64,000 nt of DNA, taken from the NCBI RefSeq assembly GCF_009857745.1, contig NZ_WWEN01000010.1, positions 1 through 64,000 on the forward strand, written 5' to 3'. This DNA is from Thalassovita mangrovi. Lineage in GTDB: Bacteria; Pseudomonadota; Alphaproteobacteria; Rhodobacterales; Rhodobacteraceae. Shown in pieces: positions 16,726 to 24,175 of this stretch (within the stretch, counting starts at the first letter, position 1; every line of letters starts with the position of its first letter). The notes under the pieces are model-generated. The model was not told the DNA's origin and ran no database searches. It saw only the letters and a program-made list of their open reading frames with translations. Made by a program: the position numbers and the translations under genes.

Positions 16726-17207
16726 ATATTCTGATCGGCACGGTCCTGATCGGCGGCGCGGCCATCTGGATGTTCCTGCAGCTGCCCAACGCGGAATGGC
16801 GGCGCGCCTCGATGGTGGCCTCGGTCCAGATGCTGAAATTCATGCTGCCCCGGATGGTGACGGCGCTCTTGGGCGCGGGATTCTTCGCCGAGCTGCTGCC
16901 GGAAGACCGGGTACAGGTGATGTTCGGCGAAGCGGCCGGGTTTTCCGGCCTGCTGCTGGCCGCCGCCATGGGACCGCTGACGCCGGGCGGCGCATTCGTC
17001 AGCCTCGCCATCGCGGCGGCGGCGCTGAAAACCGGTGCAGCGCCGGTGGCGGCGCTGGCCTATGTCACCTCGTGGTCGCTGTTTTCGCTGACCAAGATCC
17101 TGGCCTATGAGGCGCCGCTTATGGGCCGGCAGGAAGTCATTGCCCGGATCGCGGTCAGCTGGCCGGTGCCGCTGATGATCGCGGCGGCGGGAATGCTGTA
17201 TTACTAG
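16722..17207 (+). CDS. Half-size permease, DUF318/ArsP-like (C-terminal partner)
   Basis: A 161-residue membrane protein with about four hydrophobic segments and a second AMGPLTPGGAFVSLAIA loop matching the PGGP loop of its partner. The four-base overlap with the preceding gene and the repeated Pro-Gly-Gly loop suggest the two chains together make one permease. It is the last gene of the phnC operon; the dispersed hairpin repeat begins seven bases after the stop and probably acts as its terminator. Confidence 0.72.
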   Translation: MNILIGTVLIGGAAIWMFLQLPNAEWRRASMVASVQMLKFMLPRMVTALLGAGFFAELLPEDRVQVMFGEAAGFSGLLLAAAMGPLTPGGAFVSLAIAAAALKTGAAPVAALAYVTSWSLFSLTKILAYEAPLMGRQEVIARIAVSWPVPLMIAAAGMLYY

Positions 17208-17213
17208 GGCTGG

Positions 17214-17262
17214 ATTGGGGGCCAGCCCCCAAACCCCCGGGATATTTCTGAACAGAAGAAGA
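17214..17262 (+). repeat. Dispersed 3'-end repeat, copy A (hairpin)
   Basis: ATTGGGGGCCAGCCCCCAAA forms a hairpin and is followed by CCCCCGG, an ATATTT and AGAAGAAG. The same module occurs in opposite orientation at 46088-46134. Each copy begins about seven bases after a stop codon in the sense direction of that gene. This points to a multicopy terminator-like element. Confidence 0.75.
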
Positions 17263-17280
17263 CGGGAAGAGGTGCCGGTT

Positions 17281-17303
17281 TTGTCTTGGCGCAAATACTC
17301 CCG
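17281..17303 (-). repeat. Partial copy of the dispersed 3'-end repeat
   Basis: On the minus strand GGGAGTATTTGCGCCAAGA matches the distal half of the repeat (CCGGAGTATTTTAACCAAGA in the 46 kb copy). It lies downstream of the minus-strand phnM copy 2, so each convergent gene has its own sense-oriented element. No hairpin half is visible here. The remaining bases up to 17405 show nothing else. Confidence 0.5.
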
Positions 17304-17405
17304 CTCGGCAGGCGATCCGTCGTGAAGTCAAGCGCGCGCCTTGCGCAGCACATATTGTTCACCGCGCAGGCAGGCACCGATCTTCAGCGGGATTATCGAG
17401 GCTCC

Positions 17406-18647
17406 TTACTGGCCCAAGGGCATTGCAGCATAGGCCGGGCGGCCCGCAACATAGGTGGCGCGGATCGCGGGCGTGCCCTGGTCCGGCCAGTCGACCAGCA
17501 CCAGGTCGGCGCGCTGGCCGACGGAGATTTCGCCGCGATCGTCGAGCTTCATCGCCCGCGCCGGGCCTTTCGAGATCAGCGACCACAACTCAGGCCTTGG
17601 CGCGCGCTTTTCCGCGTCGAGCCGCGCCACCGCGGCCAGCATCGCCGGGTAGTAGTAATCCGAGGCCAGCGCGTCGCAGAGCCCGGCCTCGACCATGTCG
17701 GCGGCGGCCAGCGATCCGATATGGCTGCCGCCGCGCACCGCGTTGGGCGAACCGAAGACGATGAAATCGCCGCCCTCGCGCGCTGCCTGCGCGGCCTCGA
17801 TCACCATCGGGAATTCCGACACGGTTGCGCCCAGGGCCCGGTAATAGGCGCGGGTTTCGGGCTGCGTATCGTCATGGCTGAGCATCGCCACCCCGGCGCG
17901 GCGCCCGGCCTCGGCCACCTTGCCGATCGCCGCCGGGACATCCGGGCGCTTTTCCCAGCGGGTGCGGATCAGCGCCGCATATTCTTCTTCCGTCACCCCG
18001 GCGCGCTTGGCCCGCTTGTCCATCTTGCGGGCGAAGGCTGGGCTGTGCAGGTCGGCCACCGGAAAATCGGGCGCCTGATCGAAGGGGCGTTTCTGGATCG
18101 GCACATCGGGGTGCAGCACTCCCATCGTGGTGTGATCGTTGAAGGCGATCGACGGTTTCAGCGGTGCCTGAAGCGCCCAGTCGATCAGATCCATCGCCTC
18201 GAAGCAGAAGGTTTCCCACCGCAGCTGGATACGGTTTTCCACCGTCAGCCGCGGCGCCAGATCGCGGATCGCCTGGATCGTGCCGCGCGATTGTTCCAGG
18301 CTGCGCAGCCCCGGTTCCCAGCTCAGCGTCAGCGAATGATAGGCCGTGGCGATCCCGTTGGCCGCCAGCTGCCGGTCGGTTTCCAGCACCGCCGTGTCCA
18401 TCGGGAAGAACACGCCGGGGCGCGGCATCATCTGGCGCTCAAAAGCGTCGCCATGCAGGTCAACCAGCGCCGGGGCCAGCATCAGCCCGCGCGCATCGAC
18501 CACCCGGTCGCCCGCCGAGGTGCCGCCGATTTCCGCGATCCTGCCGCCCTCGATCAGCACCGAGGTTTCGACGATCTGATCGGCCAGCAGCACCTGCGCG
18601 CCCTGGAACAGGGTCGCGCCCGCATCGATTTTTCCCTGATAGGTCAT
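17406..18647 (-). CDS. phnM: PhnM-like diphosphatase (copy 2)
   Basis: A 413-residue amidohydrolase of the PhnM family. Metal-site segments are DLHGDAFERQM near 63, FNDHTTMG near 158, MLSHDDTQ near 245 and PNAVRGGS and LASDYYYP further on; these parallel HGDMIE and SHDDD of copy 1, but the two proteins differ widely elsewhere. The start at 18647 has GGGAAC six bases upstream; an upstream in-frame start would add a poor 16-residue tail. It is transcribed alone from behind its own PhnF-type operator, convergent with the transporter operon. Two PhnM enzymes suggest two ribosyl-phosphonate substrates or a divergent reaction. Confidence 0.9.
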   Translation of the reverse strand: MTYQGKIDAGATLFQGAQVLLADQIVETSVLIEGGRIAEIGGTSAGDRVVDARGLMLAPALVDLHGDAFERQMMPRPGVFFPMDTAVLETDRQLAANGIATAYHSLTLSWEPGLRSLEQSRGTIQAIRDLAPRLTVENRIQLRWETFCFEAMDLIDWALQAPLKPSIAFNDHTTMGVLHPDVPIQKRPFDQAPDFPVADLHSPAFARKMDKRAKRAGVTEEEYAALIRTRWEKRPDVPAAIGKVAEAGRRAGVAMLSHDDTQPETRAYYRALGATVSEFPMVIEAAQAAREGGDFIVFGSPNAVRGGSHIGSLAAADMVEAGLCDALASDYYYPAMLAAVARLDAEKRAPRPELWSLISKGPARAMKLDDRGEISVGQRADLVLVDWPDQGTPAIRATYVAGRPAYAAMPLGQ

Positions 18648-18752
18648 GGCTGTTCCCTTCGGTCGCTTTGCGGGTTGTTGTGACGGGGGCGGCACCGGCG
18701 CGGCATCCCGGCCCGAAAGGGTCGGTGCAGCGGTCTACGGCCATCCCCCGAA

Positions 18753-18770
18753 AATTCATACGGATGAATT
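18753..18770. promoter_or_regulatory. PhnF operator, copy 3
   Basis: AATTCATACGGATGAATT has perfect 7-base arms around a 4-base centre and matches the ATTCATnCGnATGAAT pattern of the other two copies. It lies 106 bases upstream of the phnM copy 2 start, in the 175-base gap after the hydrogenase protease gene. The rest of that gap shows no other site I can call. Confidence 0.68.
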
Positions 18771-18822
18771 CCGCGCAGGGAACGTCAGCCTTGTGAAGCC
18801 CCGGCAAAGCTTTTGTGAAATT

Positions 18823-19257
18823 TCACCGGCGGTCTTTGGCCCAATCGAGGAAAAATTCCACCGCCCGGTCGAGATTGCCCTGCGCCGGGTCGCTCAGCCC
18901 TTCGCGGACCTCGCCGAAGTCCTGCCCGGTGATGCCCATGACATGCGCCTCGGGCGCGGCATCGTAAAGCGTCCGGGCCAGCGTCAGCACCGCTTCGGGC
19001 GACAGGCTGTGGCTGGTGATGTCGGCATCGGTCGCGGGGGCGGCCTCAGTGAAACGGAACGCCCCCGCGCCACCAATCAGCGCATCGGCAAACACCACCT
19101 GCCCGGCCCCGGCTACGTCGAAAGCGTGTTCGACCGTCAGCTGGTAATCCACCATCACCGTGACGCCCGGCAGCCCGGCCCGTTCGATCCGTTCCGCGAA
19201 GGCCGGGCCCAGCCCGTCATCGCCGCGCCCCGGGTTGCCGTAGCCGATCAGCAGCAT
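18823..19257 (-). CDS. hoxW: Hydrogenase maturation protease for HoxH
   Basis: A 144-residue endopeptidase of the HycI/HybD/HoxW family. It shows GYGNPGRGDDGLGP at the N-terminus (with the Glu/Asp nickel ligand position), ADALIGG in the middle and HSLSP as the third conserved block. It should clip the C-terminal tail of HoxH once nickel is inserted. The start codon shares a base with the hoxH stop, which supports assignment to this hydrogenase. It is the last gene of the hox block. Confidence 0.87.
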   Translation of the reverse strand: MLLIGYGNPGRGDDGLGPAFAERIERAGLPGVTVMVDYQLTVEHAFDVAGAGQVVFADALIGGAGAFRFTEAAPATDADITSHSLSPEAVLTLARTLYDAAPEAHVMGITGQDFGEVREGLSDPAQGNLDRAVEFFLDWAKDRR

Positions 19258-20693
19258 CAGGTTGCCTTGCGGTCCAGCAGCGCGCCGTCCGGGCCGAAGA
19301 GTTCCACCTGCAAGGGCATCTGGCCCAGGGCATGGGTGGCGCAGGAAAGGCAGGGGTCATAGGCACGGATCGCGACCTCGACATGGTTCAGCATGGCCTC
19401 AGAGATTTGCGGCTGGCCCGAGATGTATTGCATCGCCACGTCCTTGACCGCGCGGTTCATGCCCTCGTTGTTATGGGTGGTCGATACGATCAGGTTGCAA
19501 TAGGTCACCTGATCGTTTTCATCGACCTGGTAATGATGGATCAGGTTGCCGCGCGGCGCTTCCAGCACGCCGATACCTTCCTGCCGCCGTTTGCCCGTGG
19601 CGCGAAGGTCGCTGCCCTGCAGGTCGGGATCGTGCAGCAATTCGCGGATCTTTTCGACGCAATGCAGCACCTCGATCATCCGCGCCCAGTGATTGGCCAG
19701 CGTGGCATGCTGCGGCAAGCCGTGGCTGAAGTCCATCAACTCGCTGCGCGCCGCATCGGCCAGCGGCGTGTCGATGAAACTGGCGGTGTTCATCCGCGCC
19801 AGCGGCCCGACGCGATACCAGCCGTGATCGGGGCCCAGATCCTTGATGAAGGGAAATTTCATGTAGGACCATGACCGCACGTCTTCGACCAGCGCCTCGT
19901 GATAGCGGCGCGTGTCGAGGTGGTCGAAGATCAGATCGCCGTCGGCGGACAGCGCGCGCAGGTTGCCGTCGTACAGGTCAAGCGCCCCGTCGCCGTCGCG
20001 CACCATCGACATGTAGTTGGACGGGAAGGCGGCGAAGCCCTGTACCAGGTCGGCATTGTCCAGCGTGTAGCCGCGCGCCAGCGCCAGCGCGTCCTGCGCC
20101 CATTGTTCCATATCGCCGATCTGCGCCAGAAGCGCGTCGCGGGTTTCCAACGGCAGGTTCTTGTTGATGCCGCCGGGGATGGCGCCGGTGCCGTGGATCT
20201 TCTTGCCCGCCGTGGCCTCGATGATGTCCTGGCCGAACTTGCGCATCAGGATGGCGCGGCGGCCCAGTTCGGGCTGCTGTTGCAGCACCTCGAAGATGTT
20301 GCGCTTTTCGGCGGGGGCGCCGAAGCCGAACAGCAGGTCAGGCGCGGCGAGGTGGAAGAAGTGCAAAACGTGGCTTTGCATCACCTGGCCGTAATGCATC
20401 AACCGGCGCATCTTTTCGGCGGTGGGCGGCAATTGATCGACGCCGCAGATCATGTCCATCGCCTTGGCCGCCGCCAGGTGATGGCTGACCGGGCAGATGC
20501 CGCACAGGCGCTGCACGATCACCGGCACTTCCCACAGCAACCGGCCGCGGATGAACCGTTCGAAGCCGCGGAATTCGACGATATGCAGCCGCGCTTCGTC
20601 GACATAGCCATCGGCGTCGAGATGGATGGTGACCTTGCCGTGGCCCTCGACCCGGGTCAGCGGCGAGATTTCGATCAGTCTGGATTCGGTCAT
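19257..20693 (-). CDS. hoxH: NAD-linked [NiFe] hydrogenase large subunit
   Basis: A 478-residue large subunit carrying the Ni-Fe-CO-CN site. The N-terminal motif RLCGICPVSHH supplies Cys64 and Cys67, and the C-terminal DPCLSCATH supplies Cys448 and Cys451 with His454, after which a 24-residue tail should be removed by the protease encoded next. The L0 motif RVEGHGK is present. Order and type fit group 3d (NAD-reducing, bidirectional) enzymes. It follows hoxY after 11 bases. No hyp cofactor-assembly genes are in the window, so they must lie elsewhere. Confidence 0.93.
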   Translation of the reverse strand: MTESRLIEISPLTRVEGHGKVTIHLDADGYVDEARLHIVEFRGFERFIRGRLLWEVPVIVQRLCGICPVSHHLAAAKAMDMICGVDQLPPTAEKMRRLMHYGQVMQSHVLHFFHLAAPDLLFGFGAPAEKRNIFEVLQQQPELGRRAILMRKFGQDIIEATAGKKIHGTGAIPGGINKNLPLETRDALLAQIGDMEQWAQDALALARGYTLDNADLVQGFAAFPSNYMSMVRDGDGALDLYDGNLRALSADGDLIFDHLDTRRYHEALVEDVRSWSYMKFPFIKDLGPDHGWYRVGPLARMNTASFIDTPLADAARSELMDFSHGLPQHATLANHWARMIEVLHCVEKIRELLHDPDLQGSDLRATGKRRQEGIGVLEAPRGNLIHHYQVDENDQVTYCNLIVSTTHNNEGMNRAVKDVAMQYISGQPQISEAMLNHVEVAIRAYDPCLSCATHALGQMPLQVELFGPDGALLDRKAT

Positions 20694-20704
20694 CTGTTCA
20701 TACC

Positions 20705-21274
20705 TCAGTCAAACCTGATCCGGTGCCGCTCGAAGCCGCTGAACTTGCCCGCCAGCAGCCCCGCCAGCGTTTCATAAATGATATCCCCCGACGGCGCGCA
20801 GCCGGGGATGTTGTAATCGATCTCGACCACTTCGGAACAGGGATAGACCTCGTCCAGCAGCAGCGGCAAAGCCGGGTCGTTCGGCACCTGATGGGTGGTG
20901 TTGCGGATATAGCGGCCGGTGAGAAACGCCTCCTCCAGACATTCGCGCAGCGGCGCGTCGGAGTGCATGATCGCGTTGCGCATCGCGGGCAGCCCGCCCA
21001 TGATCGCGCATTGTCCGATGGCGATCAGCACGTCGCAATTGCGCCGGAAATCGCGCAGCACATGCACGTTTTCCTCGTTGGCGCAGCCGCCCTCGATGAT
21101 GCCGATATCGCAGCGCCGAGTGAAGCGCTTGATGTCGGTCAGCGGAGAACGGTCGACCTCGACCAGCTTCATCAGCTCGATCAGCCGCTCGTCGATATCG
21201 AGGATCGCCATGTGGCAGCCGAAACAGCCCGCCAAAGACGCGGTGGCGATCCGTGCCTTGCGCAGCTCAGTCAC
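20705..21274 (-). CDS. hoxY: NAD-linked [NiFe] hydrogenase small subunit
   Basis: A 189-residue short small subunit of the HoxY type. Cysteines for the proximal 4Fe-4S cluster are visible in LAGCFGCHMA, EGGCANEENV, IGQCAIMGG and NIPGCAPSGD. There is no twin-arginine leader, so the enzyme is cytoplasmic. Its start overlaps the end of hoxU by eight bases. Confidence 0.92.
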   Translation of the reverse strand: MTELRKARIATASLAGCFGCHMAILDIDERLIELMKLVEVDRSPLTDIKRFTRRCDIGIIEGGCANEENVHVLRDFRRNCDVLIAIGQCAIMGGLPAMRNAIMHSDAPLRECLEEAFLTGRYIRNTTHQVPNDPALPLLLDEVYPCSEVVEIDYNIPGCAPSGDIIYETLAGLLAGKFSGFERHRIRFD

Positions 21275-21980
21275 GCTTCTTCTCCTCGATCTCGTGGCCG
21301 ATCAGGCCCTTGTCGAATTCGCGTTCGCCAATCGGGATCGCAAACCCCTCGCCCTTGCGGATGATGCAGCCGACCGGGCAGACCTCTTTCGAGATGGCGA
21401 AATCGGTGATCGCCGCATTGGTATCGGCCAGATCCGCCCCGTTCACCGCCACCCGGCGGTGAATGCCGCGCCCGACATAGCCGAACACGCCCTTGCCATC
21501 GACCTCCTCGCTGGCGCGGATGCAGCGGCCGCAGGTGATGCAGCGGTTGGTGTCGAGCGCGATATCGGGATGGCTGGCATCGAGCGGCCGGCAGGGTTCG
21601 AGATAGGGAAACCGGGTCGGCTGCGTCATGTCCAAGCGATAGGCCATCGCCTGCAATTCGCAATTGCCCGAAGCCTCGCAGATCGGACACAGGTGGTTGC
21701 CCTCGTGAAACAGCATCTCGACCAGATCGCGGCGCAGCTTGGTGACATGCGGGGTTTCGTTTTCCACCGCCTGATCCGGCGCGGCGGGCTGGGTGCAGGC
21801 GGCGACACTACGCCCGCCCGCCTTGACGGTGCAGACCCGGCAGGCGCCCTGATGGCGCAGCCCTTCGTGATCGCACAGGCGGGGGATATAGATGCCCGCC
21901 GCGTCGGCGGCCTCCATGATGGTCTGGCCGTCCTTCGCGGCGACCTCGACCCCGTCGATGGTGAAGGTGAACCCGGTCAT
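21267..21980 (-). CDS. hoxU: Diaphorase-side Fe-S subunit HoxU
   Basis: A 237-residue NuoG-like electron-transfer subunit. In order it has a plant-type 2Fe-2S site (CDHEGLRHQGACRVC and a later Cys), the FHEGNHLCPICEASGNC block with His ligand, CITCGRC and a last CPVGC, which together hold one 2Fe-2S and several 4Fe-4S clusters. It links HoxF to HoxY. Start overlaps the hoxF stop (ATGA). Size is normal for HoxU. Confidence 0.93.
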   Translation of the reverse strand: MTGFTFTIDGVEVAAKDGQTIMEAADAAGIYIPRLCDHEGLRHQGACRVCTVKAGGRSVAACTQPAAPDQAVENETPHVTKLRRDLVEMLFHEGNHLCPICEASGNCELQAMAYRLDMTQPTRFPYLEPCRPLDASHPDIALDTNRCITCGRCIRASEEVDGKGVFGYVGRGIHRRVAVNGADLADTNAAITDFAISKEVCPVGCIIRKGEGFAIPIGEREFDKGLIGHEIEEKKRD

Positions 21981-23827
21981 TCGCTGTAATCCTCGTCGAA
22001 AATTTCCGACCCACGCTTGGCCATGTGGCGGGCATCATCGATGGCCGATTGAATGTCGAAACTGGCCCGGATGCGGTCCTTCGACGGCTTGACCGTCGCG
22101 GCATAGACCAACGGGAAATTTTCCAATGTGGTCAGGATCGGCTTGGGCGACGTGGTGCCCAGCCCGCAGCGGCTGGTTTCGATGATGGTGCCGGACAGGT
22201 CCTTGAGGTATTCGATATCCTCGGGGTTCGCCAAACCCTTGCGGAACTTGCCGATGGCCTTGTGCAGGAACACGTTGCCGACCCGGCAGGGGGTGCAGAA
22301 GCCGCAGCTTTCATGCACGAAGAACGACATGTAATATTCGACGATTTCCAGGATGTTGCGGCTGCCGTTGAAGACCACCACCGAACCGCCCGTCGCCAAA
22401 TCGTCGAAGCTCAGGCATCGGTCAAACTGATCCCGCGCGATCATCGTGCCGCTGGCCCCGCCGACCGCCACCGCCGCCGCGTCTTCGCCGCCTGCCATCG
22501 CCAGCAACTCGCGCACAGACAATCCGTAAGACAATTCATAAACACCGGGGCGCAGGCAATCGCCCGACACGCTGAACAGTTTCGTTCCGTGGCTGCCCGC
22601 ATGCCCCATGTCGGAAAACCACTGCGCGCCTTGGTCCAGGATGCGGGCGGCGTGGCAGAAGGTTTCGACGTTGTTCACCACGGTCGGCAAGCCCAGATAG
22701 CCCTGCGTCACCGGGAAGGGCGGCCGCGTCTTGGGTTCGCCCGGCAGCCCCTCGCAGGAGGAAATCAGCGCCCCTTCCTCGCCGCAGATATAGGCCCCCG
22801 CGCCCAGCTGCAGGCGGATATCGAAATCGAAATCCTGCCCGCCGATCCCCTGCCCCAAAAGGCCCCGGTCACGGCGGTCCTGCAACACCTCCTCGATCAG
22901 GTCGCGCAGGTACACATATTCGCCGCGCAGATAGAGGATGCCTTCGGACGCGCCCACAGCGCGGGCGGCGATGGTCATGCCCTCGGCCAAAAGATGCGGG
23001 CGTTCGGTCAGCAGGACGCGATCCTTGAAGGTGCCCGGTTCGCCTTCGTCCGCGTTGCAGATGATGATGCGCCGTTCGGCCTCCGTTTCGGCGGCGAAGC
23101 GCCATTTGCGGCCCGTCCCGAACCCCGCGCCGCCGCAGCCGCGCAGACCGCTGGCCTCGATTTCCGCGATGATCCGCACGGGGTCCATATCCAGCGCCTT
23201 CGCCAACCCGGCCCCGTCCGGCACCGGGCTGAGCAGCGATGCCCCGGCGTGGCGGATATTGTTTTCCACCTGACGCGTGGCGCGCTCATGCGGGGTCAGG
23301 TCGAGGAAATCCTGCGCGATCAGCTCTTCCGGGCTTTGCCCCGCCTTCAGCGCCGCCGCGATGTCCCCTGCCCGCCCGGGCGTCAGCCCGGTCAGCACCA
23401 CGTCGTTGATCATCGCCGCCGGGGCCTGATCGCAGAGCCCGATACAGGGGGTGTATTCCAGTGACACCGCGCCATCGGCAGAGGTTTCGCCGACCTTGAT
23501 GCCAAGCGCCGCCTCGAACGCCGCCGCGACCTCGGGCATTCCGGCGAACCGGTCGACGATGTCGTCGCACAGACGGATCGTGACCCGGCCTTTCGGGGCC
23601 TGCGACAGGAAGGCGTAAAAGCTCGCCACGCCCTCTACCGCGATCCGGCTCAGACCTGTGCGGCTAGCAATGAGGCCCATCGCGGCAGGCGAAATCCAAC
23701 GCAATTCGTCCTGCACCGCGCGCAGGATATCCAGCATACGGTGCGGATCATCGCCGACACCCTCGCAAATCGCCGCGATCCGCTCGGCCTCATCGGGCGG
23801 CAAACCCTGTTCCGACGTCGTGTCCAT
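21977..23827 (-). CDS. hoxF: Diaphorase flavoprotein HoxF with fused HoxE/NuoE-like domain
   Basis: A 616-residue NAD(H)-oxidoreducing flavoprotein. Residues 1-170 form a NuoE/HoxE-like domain; the rest is NuoF-like, with FMN/NADH loops GLRGCGGAGFGTG, CNADEGEPGTF and GAYICGEEGA and the 4Fe-4S site CGFCTPC plus a later SRCGLGT. In the NuoE part Cys128 and Cys132 (CIGLC) are present, but the first pair has only Cys87; the usual partner five residues later is Asp92. From memory, fused HoxF of the Ralstonia type is also degenerate here. GAAGGGA precedes the ATG. The hox genes then follow with overlaps, so one transcript is likely. Confidence 0.92.
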   Translation of the reverse strand: MDTTSEQGLPPDEAERIAAICEGVGDDPHRMLDILRAVQDELRWISPAAMGLIASRTGLSRIAVEGVASFYAFLSQAPKGRVTIRLCDDIVDRFAGMPEVAAAFEAALGIKVGETSADGAVSLEYTPCIGLCDQAPAAMINDVVLTGLTPGRAGDIAAALKAGQSPEELIAQDFLDLTPHERATRQVENNIRHAGASLLSPVPDGAGLAKALDMDPVRIIAEIEASGLRGCGGAGFGTGRKWRFAAETEAERRIIICNADEGEPGTFKDRVLLTERPHLLAEGMTIAARAVGASEGILYLRGEYVYLRDLIEEVLQDRRDRGLLGQGIGGQDFDFDIRLQLGAGAYICGEEGALISSCEGLPGEPKTRPPFPVTQGYLGLPTVVNNVETFCHAARILDQGAQWFSDMGHAGSHGTKLFSVSGDCLRPGVYELSYGLSVRELLAMAGGEDAAAVAVGGASGTMIARDQFDRCLSFDDLATGGSVVVFNGSRNILEIVEYYMSFFVHESCGFCTPCRVGNVFLHKAIGKFRKGLANPEDIEYLKDLSGTIIETSRCGLGTTSPKPILTTLENFPLVYAATVKPSKDRIRASFDIQSAIDDARHMAKRGSEIFDEDYSE

Positions 23828-23929
23828 GCTCGGGGTCCCTTCGGTTCCGGCGACAGGTCAACACCCGCAGCGGACCACATATCCGGCCTCTTGGGAAGCC
23901 ATGCCACGCCTTTTAGTGAACCGTCCCGC

Positions 23930-24175
23930 TCAGCCCAGCCGCCCGGCCAGATAGGCCACTGCTTTGTTCAGCGTCTCGATGCCGTGATAATCCTCTTCCG
24001 GGATATTGACGCCCAGCCGTTCGTGCAGCGCTGTCACCAGGTTCAGGATATCCATCGAATCCAGCTCCAGATCGTCCTGCAGGTGATCGTTTCCGCCGAT
24101 ATCCTCGGCGTCGAGATCGGGGGCGACCGAAATCAGTTCTTCCAGGAATGCGGCCTTGATGTCGTCTTCGGTCAT
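23930..24175 (-). CDS. Free-standing acyl carrier protein
   Basis: An 81-residue acyl carrier protein. Ser40 in LELDSMDIL is the phosphopantetheine site and the acidic helix II around it is typical. The start overlaps the stop of the E2 gene (ATGA), so it is the last gene of the acyl-CoA synthetase-E1-E2 operon. hoxF starts about 100 bases further on. An ACP co-translated with a 2-oxoacid dehydrogenase is unusual; it may carry an acyl or lipoyl-precursor group for this complex. Not the housekeeping acpP as judged by context. Confidence 0.88.
   Translation of the reverse strand: MTEDDIKAAFLEELISVAPDLDAEDIGGNDHLQDDLELDSMDILNLVTALHERLGVNIPEEDYHGIETLNKAVAYLAGRLG

Noticed and set aside
18781-18800. 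Pho box before phnM copy 2
   Set aside because: CTTCACA and CTGACGT are present on the minus strand, but they are 10 bases apart, match the consensus poorly and could be chance.
18815-18826. Palindrome GTGAAATTTCAC as an operator
   Set aside because: It overlaps the coding end of the hydrogenase protease gene and no further copy or linked regulator was seen.
23828-23929. FNR box or promoter directly before hoxF
   Set aside because: No TTGAT-N4-ATCAA-like sequence and no clear -35/-10 pair. Readthrough from the ACP gene is as likely as a separate promoter.
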